From: Shewanella xiamenensis
Lineage (GTDB): Bacteria > Pseudomonadota > Gammaproteobacteria > Enterobacterales > Shewanellaceae
DNA length: 64,000 nucleotides
NCBI RefSeq assembly: GCF_014647135.1
Contig: NZ_BMOP01000007.1
Location: 62,001-126,000 of the forward strand
Direction of reading: 5' to 3'
Shown here: positions 26,699 through 38,711 of the stretch, piece after piece
Numbering within the stretch: position 1 is the stretch's first letter
Layout: each line of letters opens with the position of its first letter
The notes under the pieces: generated by a model
Databases searched by the model: none
The model's input: the letters and a program-made list of their open reading frames with translations, nothing else
What the model was told of the DNA's origin: nothing
Translations under genes and position numbers: made by a program

Positions 26699-27122
26699 AA
26701 CCACTCCATTGTTTATATGTGAAAAACCGCATTGCTTCGGTATGAGCGACTCGCTTGATTAACTTTGGGCGTTAGTCTTATGGAACCCGAACTGGTTTTG
26801 TTCGACACCGATATATTCAGTTTTAGCAAGTCGGCATTCTAACCATATGAATATATGTGTCAATTATTCAGCAGCAGTAATGAGACAACAGTAATGAGAC
26901 TCCCAACTTTAATGTCGCTGTAGTTAACTCCTCTGCCTATAAGTTAGTTTTATATCGCGTTTAGCTCAGGCTTAAACGACATCTGTCCCTATTGTTGTTA
27001 CTGCAGTGGTGTCTGCTGGTATGCTTTCTTTTGATGATAAATAAGTGGTTGGCTATGTCGCCATTTAGAGAAAAGTGTTGGTCATTGAATCAGCATGAAA
27101 GTAGTGTATACCTTCAAGAAAC
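26699..27122. other. Intergenic stretch with a short direct repeat
   Basis: No supported gene. A 12-base unit, CAGTAATGAGAC, occurs twice (26875-26886 and 26889-26900), repeating every 14 bases. Confidence 0.35.
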
Positions 27123-27155
27123 AAAAAGCCCCAACAGCAAAGCTGTTGGGGCTTT
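27123..27155 (-). terminator. Terminator of glnA
   Basis: Fourteen-base arms (27125-27138 and 27142-27155, AAAGCCCCAACAGC) pair around three A. On the minus strand the stem ends in a run of five T, about 50 bases beyond the glnA stop. Confidence 0.9.
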
Positions 27156-27205
27156 GATACTTTATGCATGCATTTATACCGTGAGTAATGGCATGCATCT
27201 AGCCA

Positions 27206-28615
27206 TTACAGGCTGTAGTACATTTCAAACTCTAATGGGTGAGTTGTACGGCTTACACGCTCAGCTTCTGCAGATTTCAGTGCAATGTAAGATTGGATGA
27301 AATCTTCGCTAAATACACCGCCGCGAGTTAAGAACTCGTGGTCAGCTTGCAGGTTTTCAAGGGCGTTTTCTAATGAAGTCGCTACTTGTGGGATTTCAGC
27401 CGCTTCTTCCGCTGGCAGATCGTACAAGTCTTTATCCATCGCTTCGCCTGGATGGATCTTGTTTTGGATACCGTCGATACCCGCCATCAGCAGTGCTGCG
27501 AAACCTAAGTATGGGTTTGCATGTGGATCTGGGAAGCGAGTTTCGATACGACGACCTTTAGGGCTTGGTACCACTGGAATACGGATTGAAGCGCTGCGGT
27601 TACGTGCTGAGTAAGCTAACATCACTGGCGCTTCGAAGTGTGGTACTAAACGCTTGTAAGAGTTAGTGCTTGGGTTAGTGAAAGCGTTCAGTGCGCGAGC
27701 GTGCTTGATGATACCACCGATGTAGTACAGTGCAGTTTCACTTAAACCAGCGTATTTGTCGCCTGCGAACAGGTTCACACCGTCTTTAGACAGAGATTGG
27801 TGAACGTGCATACCGCTACCGTTGTCGCCAACGATTGGCTTAGGCATGAAAGTCGCAGTCTTACCGTAGGCGTGAGCCATGTTGTGTACTACGTATTTCA
27901 GAATTTGGATTTCGTCCGCTTTCTTAGTCAGGGTGTTGAAGCGAGTTGCGATTTCGTTTTGACCCGCAGTCGCCACTTCGTGGTGGTGAGCTTCAACCAC
28001 TTGACCCATTTCTTCGAGCACTAAACACATAGCGCTACGTAAGTCTTGTGATGAGTCAACTGGAGCTACTGGGAAGTAACCGCCTTTCACGAATGGACGG
28101 TGACCTGTGTTACCACCTTCGTAGCTAGTGCCAGAGTTCCATGCCGCTTCTTTAGCGTCGATTTTCACGAAACAACCAGACATGTCAGTACCGAAACGGA
28201 CGTCGTCGAACAGGAAGAATTCTGGTTCTGGTCCAACTAATACAGTGTCAGCGATACCGGTAGAGCGTAAGTATTCTTCCGCTTTTTTCGCGATAGAACG
28301 TGGGTCGCGGTCATAACCAGTCATTGTGCCTGGCTCGAGAATGTCACAACGGATCAGCGCTGTGGTTTCTTCGGTGAATGGATCCAGTACGAACGTAGTT
28401 GGGTCTGGCATCAGTACCATGTCTGATTCGTTAATGCCTTTCCAGCCAGCGATTGACGAGCCGTCAAACATTTTACCGTCTTCGAAGAAGTCAGCGTCTA
28501 CCTGATGAGCTGGGATAGATACGTGCTGCTCTTTACCTTTGGTGTCGGTAAAACGTAAATCAACAAACTTAACTTCTAATTCTTCAAGTTGCTTTAAAAC
28601 TGATTCAACTGACAT
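27206..28615 (-). CDS. glnA: Glutamine synthetase type I
   Basis: Assimilates ammonia: glutamate + NH3 + ATP to glutamine. The 469-residue length equals the classic dodecameric GSI-beta enzyme. Visible family marks are [23 protein letters not shown], the glutamate-binding GQNEIATRF region, GSGMHVHQS, and the adenylylation loop DLYDLP, whose Tyr (near residue 398) is the GlnE target. The ATG at 28615 follows GGAG. A sigma-54 promoter and an NtrC-like site lie upstream, so control by nitrogen status is expected. No ntrBC lies beside it. Confidence 0.97.
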   Translation of the reverse strand: MSVESVLKQLEELEVKFVDLRFTDTKGKEQHVSIPAHQVDADFFEDGKMFDGSSIAGWKGINESDMVLMPDPTTFVLDPFTEETTALIRCDILEPGTMTGYDRDPRSIAKKAEEYLRSTGIADTVLVGPEPEFFLFDDVRFGTDMSGCFVKIDAKEAAWNSGTSYEGGNTGHRPFVKGGYFPVAPVDSSQDLRSAMCLVLEEMGQVVEAHHHEVATAGQNEIATRFNTLTKKADEIQILKYVVHNMAHAYGKTATFMPKPIVGDNGSGMHVHQSLSKDGVNLFAGDKYAGLSETALYYIGGIIKHARALNAFTNPSTNSYKRLVPHFEAPVMLAYSARNRSASIRIPVVPSPKGRRIETRFPDPHANPYLGFAALLMAGIDGIQNKIHPGEAMDKDLYDLPAEEAAEIPQVATSLENALENLQADHEFLTRGGVFSEDFIQSYIALKSAEAERVSRTTHPLEFEMYYSL

Positions 28616-28699
28616 TCTCAAGTCTCCGGTAGGGTAAAGGGATGTCCCTTCTATAATCTTTTAACTCAAGTTGTGCTTGAGCAAAACTTACTAGCTATA

Positions 28700-28716
28700 A
28701 AGCGATATCTATGCCA
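28700..28716 (-). promoter_or_regulatory. Sigma-54 promoter of glnA
   Basis: On the minus strand TGGCATAGATATCGCTT has the GG and GC doublets of a -24/-12 element at the exact required spacing. Transcription would start near 28690, about 75 bases before the glnA ATG. Confidence 0.7.
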
Positions 28717-28778
28717 ATAATTTAACTTGTTGATAATTAATGAATATGTGTTTTATTGCACTATCTTTAACTCTGTAT

Positions 28779-28795
28779 TGCACTTTATTGGTGCG
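28779..28795. promoter_or_regulatory. NtrC-like enhancer site of glnA
   Basis: TGCACTTTATTGGTGCG matches the NtrC dyad TGCAC(Y)-N4-(R)TGGTGCA. It is centred about 97 bases upstream of the predicted sigma-54 start. Further GGTGC half-sites occur at about 28813, 28831-28840 and 28858. Confidence 0.6.
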
Positions 28796-29590
28796 TTTTG
28801 ATGTGGCATTTTGGTGCATTCATCCATTTTGGTGCGCACCATGCATCCCCCATTTTAGTGCAGTGACGATGAGCATCGGCTTGCTTGGTTAATTCATATC
28901 CATATTCAAGCTGGGCGGCATACTCGCTGTTAGCCTGTTACTATCAATTAGGCTCAGCAAAACAGAATGAATTTAGCATATAAATAAGTCTAGATAACCG
29001 CGTAAGGTCACTGTTTTCAGTGCTCGCCATAATGTCACAAAACAGTGAGATGATAAGCTGTTTTTCTGATAATGATTTTGGCTTGTTTTCATTGCTTGTC
29101 ATTAAAAATCAATTGATTAGTCTTGTTGTTCTTAGGTGGGAATAGAGTTTATTGAAACTGCGTCTAAAGCCATTTATTGAGGCTATCGAGAAAATACTTA
29201 GGTAGCGGTTTGGCATACTGATGTGTTTGGACGAAAAAACGGGTCTGCCGAATTGGGGTTATTCGCTATACTTATGGCGGCCTTAAGCGCATAGTCTGCT
29301 ACGCCATTCCCGTGAAGAATAGTTATTTCAGCTGGTTAGTCGTACTGACGTCGAAATAATATGGCAAATTGCCTGCGCTGAAACGGTGCATTTGGGTTAT
29401 TTGTCTTATCGCCATAACTGATTCGTTAGCACGGGCCCAAAAAAATAGTTTTATAAGTGTTCAAAAATAATCCTGTGCGATATGGCCGCTCTGGAGTAGA
29501 ATGTCACGCTTTTTTATGGCGACTCAACGTAGATTGCTGTAACGAATATTGTAATATCCCTAATTTTGTTTGATGGTAAGAGGTTTATCC
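28796..29590. other. Long glnA-typA intergenic region
   Basis: Nearly 800 bases with no supported protein-coding gene. It holds the remaining NtrC-like half-sites and the typA leader. At 29009-29064 there are alternative pairing segments described among the findings. It may carry an unannotated small RNA; a weak TATAAAT lies at 28979-28985. Confidence 0.4.
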
Positions 29591-31402
29591 GTGCTAGAGA
29601 ATTTACGTAACATCGCCATTATTGCGCACGTTGACCATGGCAAAACGACCCTGGTTGACAAGCTGCTGTCGCAATCAGGAACCCTTGAGACCCGGGGAGA
29701 AGCTACTGAGCGGGTGATGGACTCCAACGATCTTGAAAAGGAGCGTGGAATCACGATTCTGGCAAAGAACACTGCCATCAAGTGGAACGACTACCGCATC
29801 AACATCGTAGACACCCCAGGCCACGCCGACTTCGGTGGTGAGGTTGAGCGCGTTCTGTCTATGGTTGACTCAGTATTACTGCTGGTTGACGCCGTTGACG
29901 GTCCAATGCCACAGACTCGCTTCGTAACCAAGAAAGCGTTCGCCCAAGGCTTAAAGCCAATCGTTGTTATCAACAAGATTGACCGCCCTGGTGCTCGCCC
30001 TGATTGGGTTATCGACCAAGTATTCGACCTGTTCGACAACTTAGGTGCGACCGACGAGCAATTAGATTTCCCAATCGTTTATGCTTCTGCATTAAACGGT
30101 TTTGCAACCTTAGATCCAGATGTTGTCAGCGAAGATATGACGCCACTGTTCCAGACTATCATTGAAAAAGTATCTCCACCTGCTGCAGATGCTGAAGGTC
30201 CGTTCCAGATGCAAATTTCTCAGCTTGATTACAACTCTTACGTAGGTGTAATCGGTGTTGGTCGCATCAAGCGTGGTAGCATCAAAGCTAACCAACAAGT
30301 GAGCGTAATTGGTGCTGACGGTAAAGTACGCAACGGTAAAATGGGCCAAGTATTAGGTTACATGGGCTTAGAGCGTACCGAAGTTGACGTTGCAAACGCG
30401 GGCGACATCGTAGCGATTACTGGTTTAGGCGAGCTGAAGATTTCTGACACTGTGTGTGCCGCTGGTAATGTTGAAGCACTACCACCACTATCAGTTGACG
30501 AACCAACGCTGACCATGACGTTCCAAGTCAACACTTCACCTTTCGCAGGTAAAGAAGGTAAATACGTGACATCACGTAACATTCTTGAGCGTCTGCAACA
30601 GGAATTAGTGCACAACGTGGCACTGCGTGTTGAAGAAACCGATAGCCCAGACCGTTTCGCGGTATCTGGCCGTGGTGAATTACACTTATCTATCCTGATC
30701 GAAAACATGCGTCGTGAAGGTTACGAATTAGCGGTTTCTCGCCCAGAAGTTATCTTAAAAACCATCGATGGCGAACTGTGTGAACCATACGAAACCCTGA
30801 CCGTTGACGTTGAAGAAGAGCATCAAGGTACAGTCATCGAGAAGCTGGGTATCCGTAAGGCTGAGATGAAAGATATGCAGCTTGACGGTAAAGGCCGCGT
30901 GCGCGTTGACTTTATCATCCCAAGCCGTGGCTTAATTGGTTTCCAAACTGAGTTCTTAACTGCAACTTCTGGTACTGGTCTGATTTACCACTCATTCGAT
31001 CACTACGGTCCGCACAAAGGTGGCGATATCGGTCAACGTGCTAACGGCGTATTGATCTCTAACGCTACGGGTAAGGCGCTGACATTCGCACTGTTCGGTC
31101 TGCAGGACCGCGGTCGTCTGTTTATTGGCCACGCAGCCGAAGTTTACGAAGGTCAAGTTGTGGGTATTCACTCACGTTCTAACGACCTGACAGTTAACTG
31201 TTTGAAAGGTAAGCAGCTGACTAACATGCGTGCTTCTGGTACTGACGAAGCTCAAGTACTGACTACGCCAATCACCTTAACTCTTGAGCAAGCGCTTGAG
31301 TTTATTGATGATGACGAATTAGTTGAAGTAACACCTAAGAGCATCCGTGTTCGTAAGAAACACTTAACTGAAAACGACCGTAAGCGCGCTAGCCGCGGTT
31401 AA
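29591..31402 (+). CDS. typA: Ribosome-associated GTPase TypA/BipA
   Basis: A 603-residue translational GTPase that binds the ribosome and helps 50S assembly and stress adaptation, especially in the cold. The G1 motif is [11 protein letters not shown]2 lies near RGITI, G3 is DTPGHADFG, and G4 is NKID. Domains II, III, V and the BipA-specific C-terminal domain follow, including [11 protein letters not shown] and the [10 protein letters not shown] stretch. I chose GTG at 29591, preceded by AAGAGG; the family opens with [16 protein letters not shown]. The leader is long. Confidence 0.96.
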   Translation: MLENLRNIAIIAHVDHGKTTLVDKLLSQSGTLETRGEATERVMDSNDLEKERGITILAKNTAIKWNDYRINIVDTPGHADFGGEVERVLSMVDSVLLLVDAVDGPMPQTRFVTKKAFAQGLKPIVVINKIDRPGARPDWVIDQVFDLFDNLGATDEQLDFPIVYASALNGFATLDPDVVSEDMTPLFQTIIEKVSPPAADAEGPFQMQISQLDYNSYVGVIGVGRIKRGSIKANQQVSVIGADGKVRNGKMGQVLGYMGLERTEVDVANAGDIVAITGLGELKISDTVCAAGNVEALPPLSVDEPTLTMTFQVNTSPFAGKEGKYVTSRNILERLQQELVHNVALRVEETDSPDRFAVSGRGELHLSILIENMRREGYELAVSRPEVILKTIDGELCEPYETLTVDVEEEHQGTVIEKLGIRKAEMKDMQLDGKGRVRVDFIIPSRGLIGFQTEFLTATSGTGLIYHSFDHYGPHKGGDIGQRANGVLISNATGKALTFALFGLQDRGRLFIGHAAEVYEGQVVGIHSRSNDLTVNCLKGKQLTNMRASGTDEAQVLTTPITLTLEQALEFIDDDELVEVTPKSIRVRKKHLTENDRKRASRG

Positions 31403-31446
31403 TGGTGGTTGTGGTGGGCACGTAAAGTGACTGCCATACAGTGAAT

Positions 31447-31482
31447 AAAGCCCTGCTAAGGCAACTTAGCGGGGCTTTTTAA
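31447..31482 (+). terminator. Terminator of typA
   Basis: Fourteen-base arms (31447-31460 and 31465-31478) pair with one wobble around GCAA and end in five T. It also lies at the 3' end of the convergent cyclase gene. Confidence 0.85.
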
Positions 31483-31485
31483 TGG

Positions 31486-32514
31486 CTATATTTCAGGTTC
31501 ATGTACTGAGCGTATGCAGTTACGACCTGCGGACTTCGCCAAGTAAAGGGCGGTATCTGCTTGGTGGACTAATTCTAAGGCATTATGTTTATCTGAGGGG
31601 AGTAAACACGCAACACCCACGCTGACCGTGACAATTCCTATGTCTGTTTTAATATGGGGTATAGCAAGCGATTGAATAAGTTGATGTACGTGCTTGGCGG
31701 TGTCGAGTGCGCTTTGGTGATCCGTATTGGGGAGTAAAATAACAAATTCTTCGCCGCCATAGCGTGCAACTAATTCACCTGCCCGACGACCTGATTGAGA
31801 TAAGCTGTTCGCCAGCATCTTGAGACAGTCATCTCCTGCGAGATGGCCATAAAAATCATTAAATAATTTAAAGTGGTCAATATCGAGCATGATAAGCGAG
31901 AGTGGCGTGTTGTTGCGTTGCCCACGACTCCATTCCTTTTGCAGCATTTGATCAAACAATCTACGGTTGCCAATATTGGTTAACCCATCGGTATTGCTGA
32001 GTTTTTCGAGTCTGTTGTTCGCTTCGGCAAGTTCATAGGTTCGCGCTTGTATAATGGACTCTAGCTCTCGATTGCGCTCTTCTAAACTCGTCATCGGGTA
32101 AATTTCGCCTTGTTTTGCTAAACCATAGGGAATGGATATTCCACTATGGACGATTTTCCAATCTTGGCTTTCTTGGCGAAAAATCAGCACTAACCTTGCG
32201 GTTTCTTGGCTGAGTATCGAGTCCGGAATAGGGAGGTGTATATGGAAAAACGCTGTAATAACAATAATATCTTCGGCAAGATCCTGTAGTGAAAGATCTA
32301 ACACTTCAATATAGATCCGTTCGGGGACTTGGGCGAAGTCCTGACGGGTTATTTTTACCCATTCATCTTTATTGGTGACAAGAATATCGCTGCTACCTGC
32401 ATAACCACTAAAAGTATCGCTAAAGCGGGCCGTGAGTTTGTCATCCCGTGCAGCGTACATCTCAATATATTCATCAAAAAGTGACTGCATAAGTTGCAAG
32501 CGTCTCTGTCGCAT
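31486..32514 (-). CDS. Cytoplasmic diguanylate cyclase with SnoaL-like domain
   Basis: A 342-residue soluble cyclase. Residues 1-130 look like a SnoaL/NTF2-type cone fold (RLVLIFRQESQDWKIVHSGIS is the typical C-terminal strand pair), not a PAS or GAF domain. A coiled coil (about 135-170) leads to a GGDEF domain with the active site GGEEF (ARYGGEEFVILLP). The place of the inhibitory RxxD reads RAGE, so feedback control is probably lost. GAGG lies ahead of the ATG. The cone fold could bind a small ligand. Confidence 0.87.
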   Translation of the reverse strand: MRQRRLQLMQSLFDEYIEMYAARDDKLTARFSDTFSGYAGSSDILVTNKDEWVKITRQDFAQVPERIYIEVLDLSLQDLAEDIIVITAFFHIHLPIPDSILSQETARLVLIFRQESQDWKIVHSGISIPYGLAKQGEIYPMTSLEERNRELESIIQARTYELAEANNRLEKLSNTDGLTNIGNRRLFDQMLQKEWSRGQRNNTPLSLIMLDIDHFKLFNDFYGHLAGDDCLKMLANSLSQSGRRAGELVARYGGEEFVILLPNTDHQSALDTAKHVHQLIQSLAIPHIKTDIGIVTVSVGVACLLPSDKHNALELVHQADTALYLAKSAGRNCIRSVHEPEI

Positions 32515-35056
<2,542 letters not shown>

Positions 35057-35085
35057 TCACTGGCACTCAAGCTTATCGTGACCAT

Positions 35086-35115
35086 AAAAGGTGCAGCTTA
35101 GACTGCACCTTTTTT
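35086..35115 (+). terminator. Terminator of katG
   Basis: AAAAGGTGCAG pairs with CTGCACCTTTT around CTTAGA and is followed by more T. A and T runs on both sides also let it serve the convergent polyferredoxin gene. Confidence 0.88.
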
Positions 35116-35141
35116 ATGTCTCTTATCAACAAATCAGAGAG

Positions 35142-36356
35142 TTAATGACCCACTCGGTCAATCACTTGGATAAGTTCCATGCGGATAGCGTCCGGTGTTT
35201 GGCTATGCCAGAATCCCGCTAAATAAGCGCCGAGTGGCAGGAGGAAGAGCGCCAATAATAACAAGACTAACAATCCTTTATGGCTAACTCTGTGACCCGA
35301 TTTAAGGCCAAAACCGAGTGCCGCCGATTTAGGGCAGGCCGCCACACAGCGCATACAGGCTTGGCATTCGTCGCTGCGAACCGTGGTTTTGGTATGCACT
35401 ATGATGTTGGCTGGGCAGGCGCGGGTACATTTGTCGCACTTCATGCCCTTGGCTTCGATCAGGCAATGCTGAGTATCGCGGCGGATTTTGAGTGGGCTGG
35501 CAAAACTTAACAGTCCGAGCATGGCACCATAGGGACACAAGTAGCGGCAAAAACCTTGGCGACGCCATGCGGCGAGGACGAGGATAAGAGCAAAGCAGGC
35601 TAAGGTAATAAGCCCTGGTGTGACAAAAAACAGTGCCATCTTAAGGTCGGCAATTTTGTGGTAGTTACCCTGCAGATAATAGGGAATTGACTCGCTTGGC
35701 ATACCGATCACGACATAAAACAGTCCCAGCAGTAATAAGTATTTCAGCATCCGTAGTGGCCAGTCTAGCCATGCTGGGGGCGCAAGTTCTGCTTTGATAA
35801 AGCGTTTGCGCAAGGCGTAGAGGTATTCGCCGGCGAGTCCTAAGGGGCAGGCCCAGCCACAAAAGGCGCGTTTACAGAGTAGGCCAGTGAGTAGCACTGC
35901 GGCGAGCATCACTGCGGCGGCGGGGTGCGTTTGGTCCCACAGGTTGAGCGTGACTATGGCTTTTAATTCAATCCCGCCGGCGATGGGCAAAAAGGCATCG
36001 ACAACATCAGGGCGCATTAACCAAGGCGTGACCCCTTGTTTGAGTTGGATAGCATTAATGCAGTATTGGATGGCGACTAAAAACAACGAGAGTGCGAGCA
36101 GGTGTTGGCAACCTTCACGCAGGGTGTTGATTTTTATCTCGGCCTTATACTCCACCGGAGCAAACTTATGGGCAATAAGTGCAAGGGGCAAGGCAATGAT
36201 TAGGGCGAGCGCCAAGGGCCAGTAGAGGCTAATCGCCACTGCGCCAACACTCAGGAGTAAGGTGGTCACTGCTCCCCATTTTTTACCGCTCCAATAGCTT
36301 AGGGAGGCGATATACATTAGGGCCAACATTAGGGTAAGGGATTCAATAAAGGTCAT
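35142..36356 (-). CDS. Membrane polyferredoxin, NapH/CcoG-like
   Basis: A 404-residue membrane protein with about seven helices. It has two 4Fe-4S-type motifs near the membrane, CGWACPLGLAGE and CRYLCPYGAM, typical of NapH/NosR/MauN proteins. Two ferredoxin clusters follow in a soluble loop, CDKCTRACP and CQACMRCVAACP. It probably moves electrons across or along the membrane. Its partner is not adjacent, so the pathway cannot be named. The start at 36356 is a choice between ATG codons; one eight codons further upstream is open and neither has a good ribosome site. Confidence 0.82.
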   Translation of the reverse strand: MTFIESLTLMLALMYIASLSYWSGKKWGAVTTLLLSVGAVAISLYWPLALALIIALPLALIAHKFAPVEYKAEIKINTLREGCQHLLALSLFLVAIQYCINAIQLKQGVTPWLMRPDVVDAFLPIAGGIELKAIVTLNLWDQTHPAAAVMLAAVLLTGLLCKRAFCGWACPLGLAGEYLYALRKRFIKAELAPPAWLDWPLRMLKYLLLLGLFYVVIGMPSESIPYYLQGNYHKIADLKMALFFVTPGLITLACFALILVLAAWRRQGFCRYLCPYGAMLGLLSFASPLKIRRDTQHCLIEAKGMKCDKCTRACPANIIVHTKTTVRSDECQACMRCVAACPKSAALGFGLKSGHRVSHKGLLVLLLLALFLLPLGAYLAGFWHSQTPDAIRMELIQVIDRVGH

Positions 36357-36607
36357 GTTAATACTGCAAATAGAATACACGTATTCAATCGGAGCAATCT
36401 TTTGTAGATAAGTTTATGAGCCTAAAGTGAATTTGTGCGTTAGATCCAATATTGATTGAATCATCACACTAAAGCGCGCCATCGCTCACAAAGCTAAAAA
36501 TCTTAGCCTTGCACAAACGAAACTGGGAATGCAGGGAGGATAAAATCAACAGCAAACCGCCATCGCAGCTTGCCGAAGTGTTTAGAGGGTTAGAGCATCA
36601 GTGCTAA

Positions 36608-36643
36608 GCTGTTAATTCAGATTGGTTTGACGGAATTAACAGC
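36608..36643. repeat. 11-bp inverted repeat after the DUF2959 gene
   Basis: GCTGTTAATTC at 36608-36618 and its exact complement at 36633-36643 flank a 14-base loop. It lies just beyond the 3' end of the DUF2959 gene and may act as a terminator hairpin without a T run. Confidence 0.5.
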
Positions 36644-36666
36644 CAGTTTGAGCAAGCTAAATGGCC

Positions 36667-37320
36667 TTACCCTTTTGAGTTCTCAAGGGCCTCGATAAAT
36701 CGAGTAGACTCATTGATAGATTTATTCATTTCTTTGATTAAGCCTGAGATATCCGTTTGTAAGTTGGCAAATTCACCTTTAATCGCGCCTATCGCCTGGG
36801 CATTTAAGTTATGCTTTAAATACAGCATATTGTCTTTCATAGCGGTGAGAATGGGCGGCATTTTTGATTCGGCGCGGCGCATGGTTTTAATCAACTGCTC
36901 GTAGGAGCGACGGGTTTCCTTGAGCTTAGTTTCGCTGTTGCGGCGTAGGCTCGCTTTGCTGATCTCACCAATTTCCGTTTGCCACTCATCGAATAGCGCC
37001 TCGGCAACATCTTCGACCTTGTTGATGCGATTACTTACGTCATCGGCGGCACTTTGGGCTGACTCGTATTCATCTTTAGCCTTGTTATAGGCTTTTTCGA
37101 GGTTGCCACCATTGTGGTTGAGTAGGGCTTGCATCTCCTCGAGTGCTGAGCTGAACTCTTTTTGCGCATCCTCTTGGGATTCTTTCGCGGCTTTCACTCT
37201 GTCGACCATAATGTCGCGCTTGTGGTAGCCCACTTTTTCCATGGCACCGTAATAGGCACTCTGGCAGCCCGTCAGCAATAGCGTTGCCGCTATCAGACTA
37301 GAGGTGATCAATCTTTTCAT
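36667..37320 (-). CDS. DUF2959 coiled-coil lipoprotein
   Basis: A 217-residue lipoprotein: signal peptide with lipobox LLTGC (Cys near residue 19), then QSAYYGAMEKVGYHKRDIMVDRV, the hallmark of DUF2959. The rest is almost entirely alpha-helical and highly charged, probably a long coiled coil. The function of the family is not known. I chose the ATG at 37320; an upstream in-frame ATG five codons earlier would displace the signal. It shares a minus-strand unit with the small membrane protein upstream. Confidence 0.85.
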   Translation of the reverse strand: MKRLITSSLIAATLLLTGCQSAYYGAMEKVGYHKRDIMVDRVKAAKESQEDAQKEFSSALEEMQALLNHNGGNLEKAYNKAKDEYESAQSAADDVSNRINKVEDVAEALFDEWQTEIGEISKASLRRNSETKLKETRRSYEQLIKTMRRAESKMPPILTAMKDNMLYLKHNLNAQAIGAIKGEFANLQTDISGLIKEMNKSINESTRFIEALENSKG

Positions 37321-37349
37321 TGGGTATTCCGTCACTGAGTCAGATGAAG

Positions 37350-37571
37350 TTAGTCGGCCTTAAAACGTGCCGCATCGATAATGCTCCAGAGGTGAAAGAT
37401 AGCACCAATTACCGCGGGCACAATTAACCACCAAAGGGCGTAGCCGACTACAGTGACCACGAAGAATAGCAATGCTGCCAAAATTCGCCCTTGTAGCAGT
37501 TGGCCTAGGCCGGGGAAAAACAGACTAGCGATTGCGGCGATAACATTGCCAGTGGATCCTTGTTGTGACAT
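37350..37571 (-). CDS. Small TM2/DUF5683-like membrane protein
   Basis: A 73-residue protein with hydrophobic helices at about residues 9-28 and 31-58. The N-terminal helix carries FFPGLGQLLQGR, the signature seen in TM2-like and DUF5683 proteins. GGAG sits six bases before the ATG at 37571. It comes 29 bases before the DUF2959 lipoprotein gene. Function unknown. Confidence 0.8.
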   Translation of the reverse strand: MSQQGSTGNVIAAIASLFFPGLGQLLQGRILAALLFFVVTVVGYALWWLIVPAVIGAIFHLWSIIDAARFKAD

Positions 37572-37652
37572 CAATTCACTCCTTAGACTTGTAAATTAAG
37601 TGTTTATTGTACGAAGATAACGAGTCTATACCAACAGAATCAAGAGAAACCC

Positions 37653-38666
37653 GTGACTAAGAAGATAGATCTGGCACAAATTCGAGTCTTACTCCTTGGG
37701 ATTTGGCACTTCCTGCTGCATTTACGCCAGCGCCTAGTAGAAGATCAAATCAATATTCGTGCGGGCCACTTGGCCTATGTCACCCTATTATCGCTCGTTC
37801 CTATGGTGGCGGTGACTATGTCTATGTTGTCGGCGTTTCCTGTGTTTAAGGGGATCCGCGGCCAAATTGAAGCCTTCGTTTACGAGAATTTTTTACCCGC
37901 AGCGGGCGATACGGTACAAGTCTATATCAATGAATTTGTGGGTAATGCCTCTAAAGGCACTGCGGTGGGGATTGCGGCCTTAGTGGTGGTGGCGATTATG
38001 CTGATCTCCGCCATAGATAAGTCACTGAATAATATTTGGCGCACTAAGGAAAAACGTTCTGTGGTCGTGGCCTTTTCCATGTATTGGATGGTGATTACCT
38101 TAGGCCCTGTGCTGGTGGGGGCGAGCCTAGTGGCGACTTCCTACGTGGTGTCGTTAAAGCTGTTTGAGGGCGACACCTTATCTGGCGTAATGCCGCTGTT
38201 TATCGAACGTTTGCCGATGTTATTTTCGGTGGCCGCGTTTTTACTGCTGTATATGGTGGTACCGAATCAAAAGGTGAAGTTTTGGCACGCACTACTCGGT
38301 GCTGTGGTGGCTGCCTTGCTATTCGAGTTGGGGAAAAAAGGTTTTGCCTTGTATGTGACGAAATTTCCAAGTTATGAAGCCATTTATGGTGCGCTGGCGA
38401 CCATTCCTATTCTATTTGTTTGGGTATATTTATCTTGGATGATCGTGCTGCTGGGCGCCGAAATTACCGCCGCCATGCCCGAGTATTTGGACTATGAGTC
38501 CAGCAGCGATATCAACGAAACTAACCTCGAGGGTCAACCTTTAGCGGCGCAGGATACACCCGCCGCGCAGCTAGAAACCACATCCGCCCAATCAAGCCAA
38601 GTGCTTGAGACGACAGGTGAACTTGCGGCAAACGCGCCTTCATCGACTACACTGGATAAGCCGTAG
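37653..38666 (+). CDS. YihY/BrkB-family inner-membrane protein
   Basis: A 337-residue member of the YihY (UPF0761, once mis-called RNase BN) family. Six helices lie between residues 35 and 275, with the conserved [19 protein letters not shown] and the ending [23 protein letters not shown] low-complexity Ala/Thr/Ser-rich cytoplasmic tail of about 55 residues follows. The start is GTG at 37653. Its physiological role is not settled. It is divergent from the DUF2959 genes. Confidence 0.9.
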   Translation: MTKKIDLAQIRVLLLGIWHFLLHLRQRLVEDQINIRAGHLAYVTLLSLVPMVAVTMSMLSAFPVFKGIRGQIEAFVYENFLPAAGDTVQVYINEFVGNASKGTAVGIAALVVVAIMLISAIDKSLNNIWRTKEKRSVVVAFSMYWMVITLGPVLVGASLVATSYVVSLKLFEGDTLSGVMPLFIERLPMLFSVAAFLLLYMVVPNQKVKFWHALLGAVVAALLFELGKKGFALYVTKFPSYEAIYGALATIPILFVWVYLSWMIVLLGAEITAAMPEYLDYESSSDINETNLEGQPLAAQDTPAAQLETTSAQSSQVLETTGELAANAPSSTTLDKP

Positions 38667-38711
38667 CTAAGTTATCATTCACCAAGACATTCAACGAGTC
38701 TTATCCCACCT

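Noticed and set aside
26992..27300. Plus-strand frame of 102 codons overlapping the glnA 3' end
   Set aside because: It runs over the glnA terminator and into antisense glnA coding sequence, so it is a chance frame.
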